In this document: positions 57,547 through 64,000 of the stretch, piece by piece | Numbering within the stretch: the stretch's first letter is position 1 | Layout of the letters: the number at the start of each line of letters is the position of its first letter | NCBI GenBank assembly: GCA_941918925.1 | Contig: OW799233.1 | Span: forward strand, 141,424,223-141,488,222 | Direction of reading: 5' to 3' | DNA length: 64,000 nucleotides | Origin: Phyto melanocephala | Taxonomy: Eukaryota; Arthropoda; Insecta; Diptera; Rhinophoridae | The notes under the pieces: generated by a model | Databases searched by the model: none | Seen by the model: the letters and a program-made list of their open reading frames with translations, nothing else | Told to the model about the DNA's origin: nothing | Program-made: the position numbers and the translations under genes

Positions 57547-59514
57547 GGTTCGTTCGACGTACGTTACCGCGGGAACCCGCGGGCTCCCAATTTTACCGAA
57601 AAGCGTTTCTTGTGTTGAAAATTGGGTAAATTGGGTAAATGAGAACGTTCATAAGAGAGTAATTTGTGTTTCTCTTTTTACCAGACTTTACCCGTACTTT
57701 TTTGCGTGTAAAATGGGAAAACTGTCAGATCACTAAATCAGCTGTTTTCAAATTGCAAAAATATAAAAGGTTGAAAAGATTTTTATTTTTGTAAACAATG
57801 GAATATACTTTGTCTGAGAATATAAATAGAGTTTTTTTAATTTGAATAATTTTAATAACTAATAAAACATATGCATTTCACTCTAGTGTTTGTTTGGACA
57901 TACTTTAACAAACATTAAACTTAAAAACTAAAAATTTGTTGAACAATTCTTTTTTTGCAATAGCAGAGGTCCAAGCTGTTGGTAGAAAAACGGCGTGGTG
58001 GCGGCTAAGTGCAAAAATTACCGGCGGTAGATTGGAGCTGGTTTAAGAAATTATTAAAATAAAAAAAAACCGAAAATAAGTGTTTTAACGAAATAAGTAG
58101 GTTTTGCGTTAATCATATTGTGCAGTCATATCTTTACGATTACAAAAACTTAGCATTCCACTATTTTTTAAACCAAGAGTATTGATCCAGGATATATTTT
58201 AGTAAAACTCAATATATTAAAGTTTAATGCGTATTATTTTTATTTTGGCTTAAGTTTATTTATTCTTTATTTAATTTTATAATTCAAATTAAATTAAATT
58301 GTAACCATTTTTAGGAATATATAAAGAATATAAACATGTTGAATAAAGAATTTTCATTTGATAGGTAAAGTAAAAAATTCAACAAAAATTTGAAAAATAA
58401 TACTAAGATTCACTAATTCAAATTTCATTGAATTGTAACATAAATAAAAATGTTCAATAACATAGTAGTATACTGATAAAGAGTGCTGATGATGAAATCG
58501 TAGCTGATTTCGAAAATGCATTCCACTCGGCTAATATCGGAAATAATTTTAGAAAGAATATTCCTAAAAATGGTTACAATTTAATTTAATTTGGATTATA
58601 AAATTAAATAAAAGAATAAATAAACTCAAGCCAAAATAAAAATGATTCACATTAAAATTTAATATATAGTAAAAAGTTCGAATAAAATATAAACATAAAA
58701 CTCAATATAATTTCCTATATCAAACCTAATAATGATTAAACTATTTTAACGTTATCATACAGAAACTTCTGTTTTTTTTTATAATAGAAAATTAAATTGA
58801 TTTCGTATTACCATATATGCACGAATGAAAGCGAGTTGAAAAAACAACGATATATGTTAATATGTTTTTATTGTAATTTTTAGTGCAGCCGTAATATATA
58901 TATATATATACTCTATTGCTTAATTGCGGACATAACAAAGTTATTTTAAATCTTTTTCATTAAAACTTAGTGCTAAGTCCCCTTTTACAATAGAGAAACT
59001 GAAAAACAGACAGTCGAAATTCGGTAGCAACGGGTGGAAGTGCATAGTACACATTTATTTCTCCTTAATTTTTTATATATTTTTTCATATTTCATACTAT
59101 TTTTTTATCTCATCATCTCTTTAGTAGTTCGTTATACGATCTAAACACCATACGACAGCGAAAAAAATTAGAAAAATAAATTTCTTAATTGTAAAAATTT
59201 TGGGAAGTTTTAAAAGAGTATGAGAAAAATATATGCCTCTCATTTCTATTTTGTAAAAAGCATTTAACGCCATCAGTCGAGATAGCCTGATGCGGTTCAT
59301 CTGAACAAAATAATTCGGCGACGGCGGTTAGCCCGCTGGGGGCATATCAACCTGGATCTCTAAACAACAGCCGTACAATTTTGACGTTTTTTTTCGGGCT
59401 TGAAATGTGGTTTTTTGCGTTCCAGCAAATTTTGGTAAATTTATCGTTTTCTGAGAGAATTTTTTGTTTACTCTCATTTTACCGGACTTTACCCGGATTT
59501 ACGTAGAACAAACC
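57547..59514. mobile_element. Decayed TIR element flanked by TA
   Basis: The left end GGTTCGTTCGACGTACG pairs with the inverse right end GGTTTGTTCTACGTAAA, with TA on both sides (57545-57546 and 59515-59516). Subterminal TTTACC.G motifs occur in both orientations. A palindromic MITE (58195-58700) is nested inside. No transposase frame is visible, so this is either non-autonomous or decayed. Confidence 0.5.
58195..58700. mobile_element. Palindromic MITE, family P copy 2
   Basis: Arms of about 100 bp (58225-58325 and 58560-58690) are inverted repeats sharing TTTATTTTGGCTTAAGTTTA and AAATGGTTACAATTTAATTT. The centre (58490-58555) holds GTGCTGATGATGAAATCGTA and GCATTCCACTCGGCTAATAT, the inverse of family P copy 1. 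Confidence 0.65.
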
Positions 59515-61041
59515 TATTATTTGTCTATTTTTTAAAAGAGCATTTTAGAAAAATTCTCTATAAATTCAAAATTTAGAAAAATTTCCAAAAACATTAAAAA
59601 TTAAAACTTAAATTCCAAAAAAAAAATATCATTTAAAATTTTATTTAAAAAAATCCCTATTTATTTATATAAAATTTTAAAACCATTTTCTATTTAAAGA
59701 AAATTTTGCAGTGCCCTGTAGTTAAGTTTAAATACGATTTTGTAAAGATAATTTTCTAAATTGAATATTTAGAAAAAGTATATAAAAAGGTTCGACAAAT
59801 TAAAGCTTTTTCGAAAATTGTCGATATTTTTTAAACTTTTTAAAAAAATGTTGTGATTTTTAATTATTATTTTTTAACAGTTTTGGCTTACATAATGACT
59901 AAATATACAAAAACAATTAAAAAAAATCAAATAAAGAAAGAAAGAATATTATTCTACACTTATAAACAAAATAATGAACTTTACACATATTAAAAGTACT
60001 AGACAAATCGGAAGTCGAAAACGGCGCTCTACTTGTTTTTTATAGAAAGAAATATTTTTCCAATATTTTAGAATAATCGAAATTTTTGGAAAATTAAAAT
60101 TAAAAACAAATTAACTTATTAATTTTTATAACAAACTTTCAATAAGTTTTTTATTAAAAAAAATATCTTTAAAATTTTTTTTTATTTATATTTTTTTTGT
60201 TAAAAATATTTATTCGATAAGTTATCTAATTATAGAAATTTTTTTTATTACTTAGCATTTCAAAACCAATATAACTGCCTACATTATTCCTGTAAACAAG
60301 TAGCTAATTTTTTTTACCAAATGTCATTTTAACTCTCTCACTATTACTCTACAATAACTTAAAAAACAATTCATTCAAACAAATCCTTATGAAATATAAC
60401 TTTGAAATTTGGCTATAATCCAGACTATTTATAAAAAAAAATACCTTTAAGATTTTTCCAAGCATGCACACATACTTCACATTATTTACTATTAAAACGA
60501 TGAGTATTAACTATTCATGTTTTATTTTGGCATTAACTTGAAAATATTTATATACAATATGTATGTATGTCCCATTCCCTGTTTTGCAGCATAAAAAAGC
60601 AAAACATTGACTGACATTTAAATAGAATGAACAGAAAAAAAAATTTTCCTCATTCTAGATAGTACAATGAATTTTGATATTTGCACACTTGTCGCTATTT
60701 ACTCGTAAACATTGCATGTTACCCATTTCATTCTCAATGTTTGCAAAGTTCATGTCTGCCTGCCCTTTGTCAGAGATGGAAAGTTGTAAAATATGAAATA
60801 TTATGTGTTAATAAATTGCAACGCCCTATGTTCACCATGAACTTTTATTCTTTTTATATAACATACTTATACATATGTATTTTGTATGATTATTGTTAAA
60901 ATAAATAAAGGACATATATAAAGGGTCCGCCATCTAACGTTTTTTTTTCAACTAGTGCTTATTTCGTGAATTGTAACACTTAGCTCATGTCTGATTTGTA
61001 TACGCTTGAACAACTCTGGGAAATATTGCGACATTACTTAG
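59515..61041. other. AT-rich stretch before the mariner relic
   Basis: Mostly low complexity. 60927-61041 (GGTCCGCCATCTAACG onwards) may be the decayed 5' end of the mariner element that follows, since LEQLWEIL at about 61005 recalls the residues before FSDEA. The 72-codon frame at 60681-60896 is unsupported. Confidence 0.4.
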
Positions 61042-61395
61042 GCCGATTTTGCCGAAAAAATCATCTTTTCAGATGAAGCTCATTTTGATCTTGGCGGGTA
61101 TGTAAACAAGCAAAATTGTCGCATTTGGGGCACAGAAAACCCACACGCATACATTGAAAAGCCGATACACCCAAAACGAGTCACTGTTTGGTGCGGATTT
61201 TGGCCCAGAGGCATTAATGGGGCCATTTTTCTTTGAAAATGAGCAAGGAGTGGCCATTACAGTCAATGGCGATCGTTATCGGGCCAGGTTGAATGAATTT
61301 TTGTTCACAAAAATTGAAGAGGAGTATATTGGCAACATTTGGTTTCAACAGGACGGCGCTACATGCCACACAGCTGAAGCTACAAAAAAAGAAGT
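61042..61395 (+). pseudogene. Mariner-family transposase relic, catalytic core part
   Basis: ADFAEKIIFSDEAHFDLGGY, VNKQNCRIWGTENPHAYIEK and HPKRVTVWCGFWPRG (61042-61212) contain the first catalytic Asp. A one-base insertion in the G-run near 61219-61222 shifts the frame, and FFFENEQGVAITVNGDRYRA through NIWFQQDGATCHTAEATKK (to 61395) continues with the second Asp. The N-terminal DNA-binding domain and the third-Asp region are missing. It is better preserved than the relics at 5.4, 35.5 and 36.4 kb and its LGGYVNKQNC motif differs from LNGHLNNQNC, so it is a separate lineage. Confidence 0.75.
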
Positions 61396-61524
61396 GATTT
61401 GGTTGACCCTTTATATATATATTCATACAGGTATTTGCAAGGGCGAATTGATACAACAAAGCATCTTTTAGGGGATGTTTTTTGTTAATGCCGACACAAT
61501 AAATATAATAAAATTTTATTCAAA

Positions 61525-62120
61525 ATGGATATATTTGTGAAACACATTATAAATAGTACAAAAACAGCAAATATACTTAAATTACCCAGCAAAAATAATT
61601 GGAAGTTGTTCCGAAATCACAGCATTTTTACTGAATACCAAGTAGCCAAAAGTCCTGAATTTAATATTCTAAATCAGCTCTTATTAGCAACATCAAAGTA
61701 TGTTTAAAAAGTGCGCATATATCCAATGATTTGCAACTAATTATTAAATAGTAACCATAATGTTTGACAAAATTTTGGTTTTTATAAAATGCAATCAAAA
61801 TTTTTAAAGTAATAAATAGCTTTTGAAAAATAAACAAATTTATTTTTAAAATAAAATCCCCTGACAATATTTGTTGTTTTGATAGAAAGACGTATGTTAT
61901 TATAACTAATATTACCAGAAATGGAGAAGTAAAATGCAAAAAAATTAAAAATTTAAAAAATTTTTTTGAGTATCCAGTTAATTCTTAAGATATTGGGATT
62001 GCTTTCTACGAGAACTTAGAATTGGATGAAAATGAAAACACCTTTTGTTTAAAAAATTCAACAAAAGTTCAAATGCTTCCTTTTAAAAATGGAGCCGTTT
62101 TAATAAATTTAATAAACTAA
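61525..62120 (+). pseudogene. Two-exon reading frame of unknown function with one in-frame stop
   Basis: Exon 1 (61525-61697) begins MDIFVKHIINSTKTANILKL and contains RNHSIFTEYQVAKSPEFNIL. Its donor is AA|GTATGT. The acceptor TTGTTTTGATAG lies at 61885, and joining in phase 2 gives ATSKKTYVIITNITRNGEVK. TAA at 61986-61988 interrupts it, but the same frame stays open as DIGIAFYENLELDENENTF and ends VLINLIN at 62120. About 198 codons in total. I recognise no domain. The coding-like continuation after the stop suggests a recent nonsense mutation, readthrough or a sequencing error. It ends 30 bp before the start of the next gene on the same strand. Confidence 0.45.
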
Positions 62121-62150
62121 ATTTCTACTTTAATTAAGGTTAGCTTTAAA

Positions 62151-63136
62151 ATGGGCAAGAAAACTCAACTAACACACAACAATATAGAACCAGCACAAAG
62201 TAATGAAGAACTTCATAAAAAGTTGGATTTACTAAAAGGTAAGAGTAATTTTAAACTATTTTTAAGCTTCCTTTTAAAATTTAAAATTTTTTAGAAAACG
62301 TAGATGAAATGAAAACGGAATTAAAAGGTAAACAAATTTAAAACTAATTACATTTTGTTTTCTTTTTGATTGTGTTTTTTAGCAATTAAAAATCAGTACT
62401 CATTGTTATTGGAAGTTTTAGGAGAGAATACGGTGGCAATAAAAAGTTCAATTCGTTATCAAACCCCAAAATTTTCAAAAATGTTTCCATTAAAGACAAT
62501 AGATGATTTAAAGAAAATAGAAGAACTAATAGATGAAACTAATGAGCAAGATTTTGTAAGTGAATTTTTTTTTTTCTTAAATAAATCTGTTTTTAAATTT
62601 TTTTAAATTATAGAGTGCAACAATAAGAGCTTTAGTTGTAAATCGAGGTATAAAAAAAGGCTTAGCAGACATTATAACACCGGAGGTGCTTATAAATTTC
62701 AATATAGATGGGGTTCATAATAAGAAACGTTTGTTAAATTATCCGGAATTAATGAATATCCTATTTAGTAAGTTTTTGAAAATTGTGAGCAAATTATGAC
62801 ATACGAACGCAATCGTAATTTTCAACGTTGAGTAAAATTACGATCGAAATTACGATTATGTCGTATATAATATAGTTAATACAATAGTAATATAATAATT
62901 AATTTTTTTCAGCGGGAACTTATGAAGACGACACATTAGTTAAACCCTTTAAAGAAGATTTAAGAGCAGTACTTAAGTTAGCAAAAAATCGTTTTTTTAA
63001 GGAAAAGTCAATAAAATTGAAGAAGGCAAAGCAAGTCGAAAACCTAGCGATTAATAAAAATATTTCAAATAATGAGCAAATTACTCCAGAAGAAAACTTT
63101 CAAAATAAAGTTAATTTTTTGCTTTCTGAACTGTAA
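62151..63136 (+). CDS. DUF4806-like protein, five exons
   Basis: Exons 62151-62238, 62295-62327, 62383-62555, 62614-62767 and 62913-63136 join into 223 codons without a stop. All four introns (55-145 bp) have GT-AG ends and strong donors (GTAAGA, GTAAAC, GTAAGT, GTAAGT). Residues 15-45 are charged and coiled-coil-like. From about residue 70, KMFPLKTIDDLKKIEELID, then VLINFNIDGVHNKKRLLN, resemble the DUF4806 pattern (FPlkt.eel..le, then a Trp/Phe-x-G...K block). The lysine-rich tail ends NFLLSEL. DUF4806 has no established function; it occurs in multicopy insect proteins. This is the only intact gene model in the window. The ATG is the first in frame, in context TTTAAAATGG. It may be a host gene or part of an element together with 61525-62120. 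Confidence 0.65.
62796..62872. repeat. Inverted-repeat cluster in intron 4
   Basis: AATCGTAATTTT, AAAATTACGATCG and AAATTACGATTATGTCGTAT alternate orientation and can form a stem-loop of about 70 nt inside the last intron. GACATACG at the left pairs roughly with TATGTCGTAT at the right. Confidence 0.5.
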
Positions 63137-63249
63137 TACATTTCAGTTACTTTTAAACCTTATATTTTAACAACTTTAAAGACAATTTTTCTATAAAAAT
63201 ATCTAATTAATGAATTGTTTTTCTTTTTTTCTTTTCTTTTTATTGTACT

Positions 63250-63255
63250 AATAAA
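63250..63255 (+). terminator. Polyadenylation signal AATAAA
   Basis: AATAAA lies 114 bp after the stop codon of the DUF4806-like gene, preceded by a T-rich stretch. In such A/T-rich DNA the motif is frequent, so only its position supports it. Confidence 0.35.
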
Positions 63256-64000
63256 ATTGTTTAAAAATATTTAAAAAATTATTGCAAAACTAATTTGAAT
63301 GAAAATATTAAATCTCATTTTCCTTCGCTTTTGTTGAGCAAATGTTTTATCTTCTGATTTTTTTATAATTATGGTTTTTTAAATAATATATCATGACATT
63401 TTAATAATATAATATTCATTTCTGAACAAAACATGATGAATCACTAGTGAATAAATGCTAAATAGTATTAAATTATTTCCATAATGAAAAAGTAAATCGA
63501 AAAATCAAAATTTTACAAGATACCACAAACTTCTTACAGAACACATACTGTTCAGCTCTTTGGATTACTTCCATCCTATGACAACCACGTGTAAAATTCA
63601 TTGATGTTTCACCAGAAATGGAACAACTTCGAGTTCAGTTAAATCAATGAATTTAATTGTGAATGGTAAGCTCTTTTTTTGCTGGGTAGCTACATTTATT
63701 ATCAAATAAATACACTTTAATAACTTTAATACCGAAACCAAAATCACATATTTCTTCCCTGTATTAATAAAAAAAATCAAAGCAAAGTCAAACAATTTTT
63801 ACAAAAAGTTTCCCATCAGCTGGACTGAATTTCACCAGTATGAATTCGCCTTGATAAATTGTTTAACTAAATTTTCGGTTAAAATTTTTGAATCAAAAAA
63901 GAGTTTTGAAAATTGTTTATAAATAGAAAAAAAAACAGATTTTAATCATACCAATGCCATATGAGATCCCTTTCAATCGACACCGCTGTGATGGTGGCCA
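63256..64000. other. AT-rich unassigned right edge
   Basis: I see no gene, repeat shared with the rest of the window, or TIR partner for the two-gene unit. The last 40 bp are more complex (CGACACCGCTGTGATGGTGG) and may start another feature beyond the edge. Confidence 0.45.

Overview
The window looks like repeat-dominated, AT-rich intergenic DNA from a higher (calyptrate-type) fly. The main reason is the abundance of 0.3-2.7 kb elements that carry (TA)n and (GTCY)n microsatellite cores, a palindromic TATACCC 5' end and a 3' hairpin reading ATTCGGCACAGCCGAAT. These are hallmarks of dipteran mini-me/DINE-1 (Helentron-associated) repeats. Mariner, Tc1, jockey/CR1-like and I-like relics, a tRNA-derived SINE and short spliceosomal introns fit the same picture. 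I cannot name the species from the sequence alone.

No recognisable conserved host gene is present. The only intact gene model is at the right end: a five-exon gene at 62151-63136 encoding a DUF4806-like protein, directly behind a second two-exon reading frame (61525-62120) interrupted by one stop codon. The two may be one gene pair or the two genes of an undescribed element. The left 61 kb is almost entirely mobile DNA at various stages of decay.

Layout: 1-10 kb holds decayed elements, a mini-me family B copy (3099-3891), a mariner C-terminus relic (about 5.4-5.6 kb) and a full family A element (7704-10105). 10.6-18.6 kb is a nested stack. Transposon D1 is split by a 6.35 kb element, E, which carries a broken transposase-like gene. 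That gene is split by a family A element, which is itself split by a hAT-type MITE. D1 also carries a foldback element. 20-29 kb is sparse, with family A in reverse at 24675-26833 and a palindromic MITE at about 23.2-23.6 kb. 29.1-32.0 kb is transposon D2 split by a family A copy. 33-40 kb has family C repeats, a piggyBac-type MITE, mariner relics, a SINE and an I-like retrotransposon tail. 41.9-46.6 kb is a Tc1-like relic containing a LINE that is split by another family A copy. 48-55.5 kb has three family B copies, one family A copy and a family C repeat split by E2, a second gene-bearing relative of E. 56-61 kb has two more TIR elements and a mariner relic.

The most interesting item is the E group. 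E (10739-17093) has CACTG/CAGTG termini, roughly 700 bp inverted repeats and a 3-bp TTA target duplication that the uninterrupted D2 copy confirms. It encodes a cysteine-rich protein that I recognise only as an uncharacterised multicopy arthropod family. E2 (50146-51338) carries a decayed gene of the same family between CAC/GTG ends with a 3-bp ATA duplication, and foldback element FB (17451-18311) shares E2's inverted repeats. Together they suggest a CACTA-like transposon lineage with an atypical transposase. All alignments here were made by eye.
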